From positions 1 to 5,923 of the forward strand of contig DOHJ01000035.1 of assembly GCA_003535335.1 (NCBI GenBank): 5,923 nucleotides of DNA, written 5' to 3'. Made by a program: the position numbers and the translations under genes. Below are positions 1-5,923 of this stretch, piece after piece. The DNA comes from Paracoccaceae bacterium (lineage in GTDB: Bacteria > Pseudomonadota > Alphaproteobacteria > Rhodobacterales > Rhodobacteraceae). The notes below the pieces were generated by a model that did not search any database, was not told the DNA's origin, and was given only the letters and a program-made list of their open reading frames with translations. Every line of letters begins with the position of its first letter. Position 1 is the first letter of the stretch.

Positions 1-1622
1 AGCTCGCCGGTGTTGAGCAAAATCGAATAGGCCACCATGGTTATTGCGGTGTTGATTTGTTTTAGGGCCCGCAGGGTTTCCTGATGGATGTTGCTGGTTT
101 CGATGCTGTCGCTGGTGCCTTTGTGCAGCCGTTCCAGATGGCGGATTTGCAGCTCTTGTTCTACATCGCGCACCCGTTCTTTTTCCTCGACCAGCTGGCG
201 GGCCGCATCCACGCTGCTGGTCATCAGCACATTCAGCGACAGTTGCAGATTTGATAAAACCCGGTCATGAAAGTCACAAAGCTCACGCCAACCCTCGGGG
301 GAAAATTTCATGCCTTTGGTGTTTATTTTTTTGGCTATTTGCAGCAGGTTTTTTGAAATAATATCGCCAGCCGATTCAAAATTAATCGCGGTCGAGGACA
401 GCTCCATGCTTTGACTGGCCGCTGTTTCCGACAATTTATTTTCATGTAGCTTTGCCAGATAAAGTTTGTTTTCGAAATGCATCGAGTTGACGTTACGCTC
501 GTTGTTCAAGACCGCTTCGGCCACGGCATCGTCCCAGTTTTGATAAAGATCCATCATTGGCGACAGCATTGCTTCGACGGTTTCACCGATATGTAACACC
601 TCGCGATTGGCACAATTCAAGGCGCGCGCAGGATTGCTTAGGGCGCTTTTATCCAGCGCGCTGATGCGCTCGGGTGTGGCGGATTGGCTGGTCGCAGGAT
701 CAACCAGTATTTTGCTTAAGAATCCAACCAAAGGTTTGATCAGGAAAAGACCAACGATGACGATAACCAGATTAAAGGCCAGATGCAGGTTGATCGTTTG
801 GCGCGCGGCGGTTTCGCCCAGATATTCCACAGGAATGGATGAATTTGCCAGCAATAACAATGCAATAGCTGCACCTCCACCGCGCAATATTAAATTTCCG
901 ATCACGATAATACGGGCCGGTGCCTTGGCCCCCAAGGTCAAGGTGAACGGAATGAACGAGCCACCCAGATTAACACCTAACACTATGGCCATTGCTGCGT
1001 TGGCCGGCAAAATTCCTTGGGCGGTAAAGGTGACAAACATCAACACGGCCGCAACGCTTGAATGTATGGCCCAAGCCAGCAAAGCCCCGACAATAAAGGC
1101 CGAAAATACATCCTTGGCCAGATAGCCGGCCAAGGGCGCAATCGCGGCACTATCGCGGATCGGGTCTGTGGCAAGACGGATCATATCAAGCGAAACCAGA
1201 ACCAGCGCAAGGCCGATTAAAATGCGGCCAGATTGGCGGATTTTGGGCTGCTGGCCTTTTAAGAACATCGCCACCCCGATGAGCAACAATAGCGGCACCA
1301 GCCACGCGGCCCGCACCAGCAGGATTTGCGTTACAATTGCCGAGCCCAGATCAGCACCCAGAAAAATTGCCAGCCCGACCCCGACGGTTAGCGTGCCTTT
1401 GCTGGCAAAATTGGTTACCAGCAGTGCAACCGCGGTTGAGCTTTGCAGCACAATTGCCGCAATCACGCCAGTGCCTGCCGCCAGTGGCGGGTTGCCCGAA
1501 CTGCGGCGCAACCACGTGCGCAATTCATTTTTAAAGGCCCGTTGCACGCCTGTGCGAATGATTCTGACCGACCACAACAACAGGGCGGCTGCACCTGCAA
1601 GATTTAGTATAAATGCGAGCAA
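1..1622 (-). CDS. Na+/phosphate cotransporter family protein with C-terminal PhoU-like domain (3' end outside window)
   Basis: This is an inner-membrane protein of the NptA/YjbB (Na/Pi cotransporter II) family, expected to move inorganic phosphate with sodium. The frame is open for 540 codons and leaves the window at position 1. Family members are usually about this long, so only a few residues should be missing. The N-terminal half is hydrophobic and carries the two-repeat signature: QSSTA at residues 60-64 followed by GADLGS (89-94), then HSSVA (187-191) followed by GVNLGG (216-221). From about residue 334 the protein becomes soluble and helical. It has FESAGDI near residue 417, matching the PhoU E-x3-D motif, and a heptad-like stretch rich in Glu, Arg and Lys near 470-500. 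The start is TTG at 1622: an in-frame TAA lies seven codons upstream, there is no nearby ATG, and a Shine-Dalgarno sequence is well placed. It lies downstream of pssA on the same strand but 148 bases away. The fold is confident; the substrate is inferred from the family. Confidence 0.88.
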   Translation of the reverse strand, partial: MLAFILNLAGAAALLLWSVRIIRTGVQRAFKNELRTWLRRSSGNPPLAAGTGVIAAIVLQSSTAVALLVTNFASKGTLTVGVGLAIFLGADLGSAIVTQILLVRAAWLVPLLLLIGVAMFLKGQQPKIRQSGRILIGLALVLVSLDMIRLATDPIRDSAAIAPLAGYLAKDVFSAFIVGALLAWAIHSSVAAVLMFVTFTAQGILPANAAMAIVLGVNLGGSFIPFTLTLGAKAPARIIVIGNLILRGGGAAIALLLLANSSIPVEYLGETAARQTINLHLAFNLVIVIVGLFLIKPLVGFLSKILVDPATSQSATPERISALDKSALSNPARALNCANREVLHIGETVEAMLSPMMDLYQNWDDAVAEAVLNNERNVNSMHFENKLYLAKLHENKLSETAASQSMELSSTAINFESAGDIISKNLLQIAKKINTKGMKFSPEGWRELCDFHDRVLSNLQLSLNVLMTSSVDAARQLVEEKERVRDVEQELQIRHLERLHKGTSDSIETSNIHQETLRALKQINTAITMVAYSILLNTGE

Positions 1623-1629
1623 TTCTGCG

Positions 1630-1637
1630 CCTTTCTT
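1630..1637 (-). promoter_or_regulatory. Ribosome binding site supporting a TTG start of the Na/Pi transporter
   Basis: The minus strand reads AAGAAAGG seven bases before TTG at 1622-1620. This purine-rich Shine-Dalgarno match, with an in-frame stop a little further upstream, selects TTG as the start of a frame that has no nearby ATG or GTG. Confidence 0.6.
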
Positions 1638-1652
1638 CTTTTAAACTGTAGA

Positions 1653-1681
1653 TTAATAAGCTCGAAAAAACCGGTTTGCAA
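1653..1681 (-). promoter_or_regulatory. Putative sigma70-type promoter of the Na/Pi transporter gene
   Basis: On the minus strand TTGCAA (1676-1681) is followed after exactly 17 bases by TATTAA (1653-1658). Each hexamer matches the consensus at four of six positions. Transcription would begin near 1645, giving a leader of roughly 25 bases that contains the ribosome binding site. The site lies inside the pssA-transporter gap and suggests the transporter can be expressed apart from psd-pssA. No clear Pho box is visible. Confidence 0.4.
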
Positions 1682-1720
1682 GCAATTGAGCCGGGCGTGT
1701 GCGCGTGCCGCCCTGTGGAC

Positions 1721-1735
1721 GTTACACTGTGCAAC
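1721..1735. repeat. 15-base dyad, possible operator upstream of the transporter
   Basis: GTTACACTGTGCAAC consists of two 7-base arms around a central T, with one imperfect position (GTTACAC against GTGCAAC). It sits about 40 bases upstream of the putative -35 element of the transporter gene, just past the pssA stop codon. The symmetry fits a dimeric regulator site. I do not recognise the regulator, and a chance dyad of this size is possible. Confidence 0.25.
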
Positions 1736-1770
1736 AGGTTTGCCCAGATTGCGCCGGGTATTGTTGCGGG

Positions 1771-2508
1771 TTATGTTTTGCGCGATTTTGCCCAGGATAT
1801 CGGCAAGGTTGCCAGATATAATAAATCCACCAAAGCCAGCATATGCCATGGAAAAACCGTGAGTATAAGCAAGCATAAAACCACCCCTAAAAATAGCCAG
1901 AACTGGTAACGCGGCTCGATGGTGATGTGTTTTACTGAAATTGTCGGGATGCGGCTGACGGCAAGCGCGCCTGCACCGATGATATAGATGGCGATCAAGA
2001 CCGGATAATTTGCAATGCCATTCCAGCCGGCCATGAACAAAAAAGCCGGCAGAAACCCGAGGCAGGCCAGTGCAGGGGCCGGAACCCCGACAAAAAACCG
2101 GCTGTCTTTCGGGCTGTCGTCATCTTCCAGCAATGCCACATTAAAACGGGCCAGCCGCATCATGCAGGAGATGGTGAAAATAATCAGCGCCAGCCAACCC
2201 AGATTGGCAAATTCGGTGCCGGCAAAAAACATCAGGTAAAGCACGATGGTCGGAGCGATGCCGAAATTGAAAAAATCGGCCAGTGTATCCAGCTCGGCGC
2301 CGAACTGGCTGGCTGAATTCAGCATACGGGCCAATTTCCCGTCCAGCCCGTCTAAAATTGCAGCCAGCATCAACAAGCCCAGAGCGTTGCCGAAATTGCC
2401 GGTAAAGCCTTCGCGAACGGCCGTTAAGCCGGCGCAAAGCGCGAAAATTGTGACAAAATTCGGAATAAACCGACGAAATGGAACGTTTTTGGCATTTGGT
2501 ACGTTCAA
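1771..2508 (-). CDS. pssA: CDP-diacylglycerol--serine O-phosphatidyltransferase
   Basis: Phosphatidylserine synthase of the integral-membrane CDP-alcohol phosphatidyltransferase type, not the E. coli phospholipase-D-like type. It joins serine to CDP-diacylglycerol, releasing CMP, and feeds phosphatidylserine to Psd. The 245-residue protein carries the complete family signature D56-G57-x2-A60-R61-x8-G70-x3-D74-x3-D78, which binds the catalytic metal and the CDP moiety. Hydrophobic segments lie near residues 17-35, 40-55, 84-97, 102-120, 137-158, 168-185 and 201-239. FFVGVPAPA (138-146) is typical of the bacterial PssA subgroup. The start is TTG at 2508, preceded by AAAGGG (2517-2522) with an 8-base spacer. 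It overlaps the psd stop codon by four bases (TTGA), implying translational coupling. Length is normal to slightly short for the family. Function is confident. Confidence 0.95.
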   Translation of the reverse strand: MNVPNAKNVPFRRFIPNFVTIFALCAGLTAVREGFTGNFGNALGLLMLAAILDGLDGKLARMLNSASQFGAELDTLADFFNFGIAPTIVLYLMFFAGTEFANLGWLALIIFTISCMMRLARFNVALLEDDDSPKDSRFFVGVPAPALACLGFLPAFLFMAGWNGIANYPVLIAIYIIGAGALAVSRIPTISVKHITIEPRYQFWLFLGVVLCLLILTVFPWHMLALVDLLYLATLPISWAKSRKT

Positions 2509-3230
2509 ATTCGTTTCCCTTTCCAGTTCGGTGTTGGATCGGCCAGATCGGCCAGCACGGTTTCGCCTGCCGTTGCATTTTGACCCAGCACCACCTTTGG
2601 TTCAACCCCGACGGGTAAAAACACATCCAGACGACTGCCAAACCGGATCAGGCCAAACCGTTCGCCCGCGTTAATCTGTGCACCCACAGCCGTAAAGCAA
2701 ACAATGCGGCGCGCCACAAGGCCGGCGATCTGGATCACCCCAATCGACACCCCGTTTTTATTGGTGATTGTCAGGGCGTTACGCTCGTTATGTTCGCTGG
2801 CTTTATCTAAGGAAGCGTTAACAAATTTGCCTTTGTGGTAATTTATGCTGGTAAATTCCCCCGCCATCGGTGCGCGGTTTACGTGGCAGTTGAACACGTT
2901 CATAAATACCGAAACCCGCACCCGTTCCTGTGGTCCCAAGCCCATTTCAACCGGCGGAATCGCACGGGTAATCAGGCTGACCACCCCGTCTGCCGGTGAC
3001 AGGATCAGGCCTTCTGCTTGCGGTACACTGCGCACAGGGTTGCGGAAAAAGTAGTAACACCAGATGGTTAGAACCAGACCGATCCAAAACAGCGGCGACC
3101 AGATAAAACCAAGCAAAACCGATATTCCGGCAAAGATTGCAACAAATTTTAGCCCCTCGGGGTGCATTGGAACAGCGACGATTTTTAGTGGATTTGACAT
3201 TTTAGCCCGTATTTTTAAGATGAATTTCAT
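2505..3230 (-). CDS. psd: Phosphatidylserine decarboxylase proenzyme, short form
   Basis: Converts phosphatidylserine to phosphatidylethanolamine at the inner membrane using a self-generated pyruvoyl group. With the start used here the protein has 241 residues. An early PMHPEG motif (about 21-26) precedes a hydrophobic region (about 28-62). SPADG (78-82, Asp81) and NCHVNR with His116 are the conserved residues of the self-cleavage machinery. RFGSR contains the Gly198-Ser199 bond where the chain should split into a beta chain and a small alpha chain whose Ser199 becomes pyruvoyl. This Gly-Ser motif marks the short-form family rather than the LGST form of E. coli. The start at 3230 is preferred because AGGA (3238-3241) lies seven bases upstream. 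A TTG at 3254 would add eight residues, and an ATG at 3200 would remove ten and has only a weak GGG upstream. The gene is followed directly by pssA with a 4-base overlap. Confidence 0.94.
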   Translation of the reverse strand: MKFILKIRAKMSNPLKIVAVPMHPEGLKFVAIFAGISVLLGFIWSPLFWIGLVLTIWCYYFFRNPVRSVPQAEGLILSPADGVVSLITRAIPPVEMGLGPQERVRVSVFMNVFNCHVNRAPMAGEFTSINYHKGKFVNASLDKASEHNERNALTITNKNGVSIGVIQIAGLVARRIVCFTAVGAQINAGERFGLIRFGSRLDVFLPVGVEPKVVLGQNATAGETVLADLADPTPNWKGKRI

Positions 3231-3237
3231 GCAGTAT

Positions 3238-3241
3238 TCCT
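3238..3241 (-). promoter_or_regulatory. Ribosome binding site favouring the psd start at 3230
   Basis: The minus strand reads AGGA seven bases before ATG at 3230-3228. The alternative TTG (3254) has no comparable sequence upstream, and the internal ATG (3200) has only a weak CGGG five bases away. The choice of start rests mainly on this site. Confidence 0.45.
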
Positions 3242-3318
3242 GCTGGTAATCCAATCCACGGGATTCGGCAATCTAAACGAAGCGGTCAAAATTTCTTGTC
3301 AGGCCGATTTTTTACTGC

Positions 3319-3374
3319 TAGCTGGCACTTATGAAAAAGAACACCGCCATTTGTTGCAACTGCAAAACCAGCTA
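3319..3374 (+). repeat. Inverted repeat flanking the Cys-rich frame
   Basis: TAGCTGG (3319-3325) is perfectly complementary to CCAGCTA (3368-3374), leaving a loop of 42 bases that contains nearly all of the 14-codon Cys frame. In RNA this could form a 7-bp stem that a ribosome on the short frame would disrupt. The long loop makes the stem weak on its own. Confidence 0.25.
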
Positions 3375-3375
3375 A
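3331..3375 (+). CDS. Hypothetical Cys-rich leader peptide upstream of cysS
   Basis: The 14-codon frame ATG to TAA encodes MKKNTAICCNCKTS. Cys codons TGT and TGC are adjacent at 3352-3357, and another TGC is at 3361-3363. It lies 95 bases upstream of the cysteinyl-tRNA synthetase start, on the same strand. Runs of the cognate amino acid are the hallmark of leader peptides that sense charged tRNA by ribosome stalling, and poly-Cys upstream frames are known in mycobacterial cysteine genes. Against it, no clear Shine-Dalgarno sequence precedes the ATG, there is no hairpin with a T-run before cysS, and three Cys in 14 codons can occur by chance. Treat as a hypothesis. Confidence 0.2.
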   Translation: MKKNTAICCNCKTS

Positions 3376-3386
3376 CATTCGTTTGC

Positions 3387-3436
3387 GCGGGCAGCTCTTT
3401 TCGTTTTCCAAATAAACCCGAACTTGATATGCCCGC
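3387..3436 (+). repeat. GC-rich inverted repeat in the cysS leader
   Basis: GCGGGCA (3387-3393) is perfectly complementary to TGCCCGC (3430-3436) across a 36-base, A+T-rich loop. The stem ends about 20 bases before the cysS ribosome binding site. It is not followed by a T-run, so it is not a standard intrinsic terminator. A role in mRNA structure is possible but unproven. Confidence 0.3.
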
Positions 3437-3455
3437 AGGGGTTTTCCCACCCGAT

Positions 3456-3460
3456 GAGGA
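3456..3460 (+). promoter_or_regulatory. cysS ribosome binding site
   Basis: GAGGA lies ten bases before the cysS ATG at 3471, slightly further than the usual spacing. It overlaps the last codons of the competing open frame that ends at 3467. Confidence 0.6.
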
Positions 3461-3470
3461 TATTTAGGCC

Positions 3471-4835
3471 ATGATTAAGCTACACAACACCAAGACCCGC
3501 CAAAAAGAGCCATTCAGCCCGATTGATGCACAAAACGTGCGGATGTATGTCTGTGGTCCCACGGTTTATGATCGTGCCCATATCGGCAATGCGCGCCCTG
3601 TAGTGGTGTTTGATGTGCTTAACCGGTTGCTGCGGCATGTTTATGGTAAGGATCATGTGACTTACGTGCGAAATTTCACCGATATCGACGATAAAATCAT
3701 TGTGCGCGCCAAAGAAAGCAACCGGCCGATTGCGCAGATCACCGGCGAAACCACCCGGTGGTTTTTGGATGATATGGCCGCATTGGGCGCGATTGAGCCG
3801 GACCGGATGCCACGCGCAACGGAATTTATCGACCAGATGCTGGAGATGATTGGTCAGCTGATTGAGCGGGGCCATGCTTATGCGGCCGAAGGTCATGTGC
3901 TGTTTGCGGTTGAAAGTTATGAAAACTACGGCGCGCTGTCGGGGCGTTCGGTCAAAGACATGATCGCCGGCGCACGGGTCGAGGTCGCGCCTTACAAACG
4001 CAACCCGATGGATTTTGTTTTGTGGAAACCTTCCAGCGATGATCAGCCGGGCTGGGATAGCCCGTGGGGCAGGGGGCGGCCGGGCTGGCATATTGAATGC
4101 TCGGCCATGGCGTATGATTTGCTGGGCGAAAATTTTGACATTCACGGCGGCGGCAATGATTTGATGTTCCCGCACCATGAAAACGAGATTGCGCAATCGT
4201 GCTGTGCCCACCCGCAGGGCGGCTTTGCCAATTACTGGCTGCATAATGAAATGTTGCAGGTCGAAGGCAAAAAAATGTCGAAATCCTTGGGTAATTTTTT
4301 CACCGTGCGCGATTTACTGGATCAAGGCGTGCCGGGCGAGGTGATCCGGTTTGTATTTTTGTCAACGCATTACCGCAAGCCGATGGACTGGACCGAGAAA
4401 AAACGTGGCGAGGCCGAAGCCGTTTTGCGCAAATGGCGCAGCCTGACGGATGGGGTTGCCCCGACCGAGGTTTCTGTGCCTGTGCTTTCTGCGCTGAAAG
4501 ATGATATCAACACCGCCGGCGCCATTGCCGAACTGCATAAATTGGCCGCATCCGGTGATGGCGGGGCATTAAAAGCCTCGGCCGGGTTGCTGGGGTTGTT
4601 GGGCCGTGAGATGGGCGATTGGCTCGCAGAAATACCGGAAGATACGCTTGCGGATTTGGCGCAAAACCTATCCGAAATTCGAAGAAAAGCCATGCAAACC
4701 AAAGATTTTTCCGAACTGGACCGGATGAAAACGTTGTTGCAGCAGGCCGGGGTGCAAATCCAGATGACGAAAAGCGCCATTCATTTGACGCCGTCCAACG
4801 GCTTTGATCCAGCCAAACTGGCCGATATTAAATAG
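3471..4835 (+). CDS. cysS: Cysteine--tRNA ligase
   Basis: Cytoplasmic class I aminoacyl-tRNA synthetase that activates cysteine with ATP and attaches it to tRNA-Cys; essential for translation. The protein has 454 residues, close to the usual 460. The HIGH motif appears as HIGN (37-40). The four zinc ligands that select cysteine are Cys28, Cys210 (in WHIECSAM), His235 and Glu239 (in FPHHENE), matching the E. coli pattern with a one-residue offset. KMSKS is complete at 268-272. An alpha-helical DALR-like domain and anticodon-recognition tail follow from about residue 300, and the end (SNGFDPAKL) resembles Rhodobacterales enzymes. All catalytic residues seen are intact. The start ATG has GAGGA ten bases upstream. 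The gene diverges from psd and converges on the MDR gene, so it seems to be transcribed alone. Its leader contains the short Cys-rich frame discussed separately. Confidence 0.97.
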   Translation: MIKLHNTKTRQKEPFSPIDAQNVRMYVCGPTVYDRAHIGNARPVVVFDVLNRLLRHVYGKDHVTYVRNFTDIDDKIIVRAKESNRPIAQITGETTRWFLDDMAALGAIEPDRMPRATEFIDQMLEMIGQLIERGHAYAAEGHVLFAVESYENYGALSGRSVKDMIAGARVEVAPYKRNPMDFVLWKPSSDDQPGWDSPWGRGRPGWHIECSAMAYDLLGENFDIHGGGNDLMFPHHENEIAQSCCAHPQGGFANYWLHNEMLQVEGKKMSKSLGNFFTVRDLLDQGVPGEVIRFVFLSTHYRKPMDWTEKKRGEAEAVLRKWRSLTDGVAPTEVSVPVLSALKDDINTAGAIAELHKLAASGDGGALKASAGLLGLLGREMGDWLAEIPEDTLADLAQNLSEIRRKAMQTKDFSELDRMKTLLQQAGVQIQMTKSAIHLTPSNGFDPAKLADIK

Positions 4836-4861
4836 CGCTTCGTGGCTCAGGCATCGGCCAG
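4818..4861. repeat. 9-bp perfect inverted repeat spanning the cysS stop; possible terminator-like stem
   Basis: CTGGCCGAT (4818-4826) is perfectly complementary to ATCGGCCAG (4853-4861), with a 26-base loop. The left arm lies in the last cysS codons and the loop contains the stop codon. The location, between converging genes, suits a bidirectional transcription end or a 3' mRNA-protecting stem. No T-run follows on either strand beyond TTT on the minus side, so this is not a canonical Rho-independent terminator. Confidence 0.4.
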
Positions 4862-4895
4862 ATGTAGCGACGTTATGTGGTGGAGGCAGGGTTTG

Positions 4896-5867
4896 TTAAT
4901 CCAGACTCTGGATTTCCACCACGACTTTGCCGGTTGATTTGCGGGTCTTTAGCAGATCCAGCGCCTCATTTGCCCGATCAAGCGGTAAAATATGGCTGAT
5001 ATGCGGGTGCAATTGGCCGGTCTTGTACCAGCCCAGCAAGGTTTTCAGGCTGTCTTGCAGGATTTTAGGCGCAAATTTCAAATATCCGCCCCAATAATAG
5101 CCGATCACGCTGATGTTTTTCACCAGCAGAATGTTGGCCGCAATTTTCGGCACCTCGCCCGAGGCAAAGCCCAGCGGAATAATCCGGGCCTCGGGGTTGC
5201 AGGCCCGCAAAGCCGCCTTGAACAAATCCCCGCCAACCGGATCATAAACCACATCCGCCCCGCCCAGCGATTTAACCAGCTTGCGCAAATCATCCGTGTC
5301 ACTGTCAATCAGATGATCCGCGCCCGCCTTGGCTGCTATCGCCAGCTTGTCTGCTCCACGCGCGCAGGCAATCACAGTCGCCCCCATGCGTTTACCAATT
5401 TCAACCGCAGTCAATCCGATGCCACCAGAGGCCCCCAAAACCAGCAGGGTTTCACCGGCTTGCAATTTGGCCCGATGCGCCAGCGCCAGATGCGATGTGC
5501 CATAAGCCACCAAAAACCCGGCCCCCGTCGTTATCGACATGTTGTCAGGTAAAATATGGCAATGGGCCGCAGGAAAACAGCCCCGTTGCGCCAAACCGCC
5601 ATGGCCGTGATAGACGGCAACCCGGTCACCAAGCTTGAAACCGGTTGTGCCGTCACCCAATGCGTCAACAATACCTGCCGGCTCCATTCCCGGCGTAAAA
5701 GGTAGGGCGGGGCGTTCTTGATAGGTGCCGTCAATCATTAACAGATCACCAAAATTTAAACCACACGCGCCGATTCGCAGACGGATTTCACCGGCTTTCG
5801 GGGTGGGGGACGGACCTGTCGCCAAAACCGGGCGCGCGCCAATAGTTTCAATTTGAAGCTTTTGCAT
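4896..5867 (-). CDS. Zinc-independent MDR oxidoreductase, NADPH:quinone oxidoreductase-like
   Basis: Soluble medium-chain dehydrogenase/reductase of the quinone oxidoreductase branch, expected to reduce quinones, enones or acyl-CoA-type substrates with NADPH. The 323-residue length is standard. The N-terminal GroES-like domain (about 1-125) includes GLNFGDLLMIDGTY (36-49) and PGMEPAGIV (59-67), which are typical of the family; the catalytic zinc ligands of alcohol dehydrogenases are absent. The Rossmann domain carries the dinucleotide-binding turn LGASGGIG (144-151), followed by CARGADK (168-174), consistent with preference for the NADP phosphate. DVVYDPVGGDLF (205-216) is another family landmark. 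The start ATG at 5867 is preceded by a modest GGGAAA. Its neighbour cysS converges on it, so no partner gene indicates a substrate. The family is confident; the exact substrate is unknown. Confidence 0.9.
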   Translation of the reverse strand: MQKLQIETIGARPVLATGPSPTPKAGEIRLRIGACGLNFGDLLMIDGTYQERPALPFTPGMEPAGIVDALGDGTTGFKLGDRVAVYHGHGGLAQRGCFPAAHCHILPDNMSITTGAGFLVAYGTSHLALAHRAKLQAGETLLVLGASGGIGLTAVEIGKRMGATVIACARGADKLAIAAKAGADHLIDSDTDDLRKLVKSLGGADVVYDPVGGDLFKAALRACNPEARIIPLGFASGEVPKIAANILLVKNISVIGYYWGGYLKFAPKILQDSLKTLLGWYKTGQLHPHISHILPLDRANEALDLLKTRKSTGKVVVEIQSLD

Positions 5868-5893
5868 GAATGTTTCCCGTATTCCTTTTCTAC

Positions 5894-5920
5894 AGATATC
5901 CTTAACCTGCAGTAGATATC
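5894..5920. repeat. Two AGATATC direct repeats spaced 20 bases apart upstream of the MDR gene
   Basis: AGATATC occurs at 5894-5900 and again at 5914-5920, start to start exactly 20 bases, or about two DNA helical turns. A CTGCAG palindrome (5908-5913) lies between them. This arrangement 27-53 bases before the MDR start codon is what tandem operator half-sites can look like. The regulator is unknown and the motif is short. Confidence 0.2.
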
Positions 5921-5923
5921 AAG

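Larger units (their letters stand above)
3219..3467 (+). pseudogene. Open reading frame of 83 codons without a standard start near its 5' end, ending just before cysS; possible gene remnant
   Basis: One plus-strand frame stays open from 3219 (after a TAA at 3216-3218) to a TAG at 3465-3467, three bases before the cysS ATG. Its final codons contain the cysS Shine-Dalgarno sequence, an arrangement typical of a real upstream gene. The codons show more G+C at position 1 than at position 2, as in coding DNA, but position 3 is poorer in G+C than in the neighbouring genes. The translation looks protein-like and ends in PAGVFPPDEDI. There is no ATG or GTG in the first 70 codons. The earliest standard options are TTG at 3351 or 3354 and ATG at 3429, which would give peptides of roughly 39, 38 or 12 residues, none with a strong ribosome binding site. 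I do not recognise a family. It could be the 3' remnant of a lost gene, a gene with an unusual start overlapping the psd 5' end, or a chance open frame. It is incompatible in frame with the Cys-rich peptide at 3331. Confidence 0.25.

Noticed and set aside
607..1644. Two long plus-strand open frames (607-1125 and 1168-1644)
   Set aside because: They lie antisense to the Na/Pi transporter, whose minus-strand frame carries clear family motifs. Their translations are of low quality, rich in Arg, Ala, Thr and Pro, without recognisable domains.
1623..1770. Pho box upstream of the Na/Pi transporter
   Set aside because: I looked for two CTGTCAT-like repeats spaced by about four bases and found none convincing on either strand.
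2141..2641. 166-codon minus-strand open frame overlapping pssA and psd
   Set aside because: It is a shifted-frame shadow of two well-supported genes and has no domain of its own.
3231..3330. Promoters for psd (minus) and cysS (plus) in the divergent gap
   Set aside because: Possible -35-like elements occur, such as TTGTCA at 3296-3301 on the plus strand, but no acceptable -10 element lies at 16-18 bases, so I did not annotate one.
3430..3449. Intrinsic terminator in the cysS leader
   Set aside because: The GC-rich stem is followed by AGGGGTTTTCCC rather than a T-run, and the loop of 36 bases is too large for a typical terminator.
3480..4244. 254-codon minus-strand open frame inside cysS
   Set aside because: It is fully antisense to cysS, which has every catalytic motif. 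Its His- and Arg-rich translation is the usual mirror of a coding strand.
4992..5552. 186-codon plus-strand open frame opposite the MDR gene
   Set aside because: It is antisense to a gene with an intact dinucleotide-binding motif and full family length. The translation is Gln- and Arg-rich and unrecognisable.

Overview
The window looks like chromosomal housekeeping DNA from an alphaproteobacterium, most likely Rhodobacterales (Roseobacter-like). This rests on the style of the encoded proteins: the C-terminal tail of the cysteinyl-tRNA synthetase, the short-form phosphatidylserine decarboxylase paired with a small CDP-alcohol-type phosphatidylserine synthase, and the subtype of Na/Pi transporter. 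It is a judgement from memory of these families, not the result of a search. Base composition is intermediate and coding density is high. I see no tRNA, rRNA, CRISPR array, insertion sequence or phage gene.

Layout from left to right. Positions 1-1622 (minus) hold a Na+/phosphate cotransporter-family protein with a C-terminal PhoU-like domain. It starts with TTG and its last few residues run off the left edge. Positions 1623-1770 are a regulatory gap with a plausible sigma70-type promoter for the transporter and a 15-base dyad. Positions 1771-2508 (minus) are pssA, and 2505-3230 (minus) are psd. The two overlap by four bases and are clearly translationally coupled. Positions 3231-3470 separate psd from the divergent cysS (3471-4835, plus). 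This gap is the least ordinary part of the window. It holds a 14-codon reading frame with three Cys codons upstream of the Cys-tRNA synthetase gene, inverted repeats, and in a competing frame an 83-codon open stretch with no standard start near its 5' end that stops three bases before cysS. Positions 4836-4895 are a short convergent gap with a 9-bp inverted repeat. Positions 4896-5867 (minus) encode a quinone-oxidoreductase-like MDR protein, and 5868-5923 is the beginning of its upstream region.

How the genes work together: pssA makes phosphatidylserine from CDP-diacylglycerol and serine, and psd decarboxylates it to phosphatidylethanolamine, so these two form a complete two-step membrane-lipid module. 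The transporter downstream on the same strand probably moves phosphate and has its own promoter. cysS is an essential translation gene. The MDR gene is independent. No multi-gene novel system is visible. The best candidate for something undescribed is the cysS leader region, and the evidence there is suggestive only.
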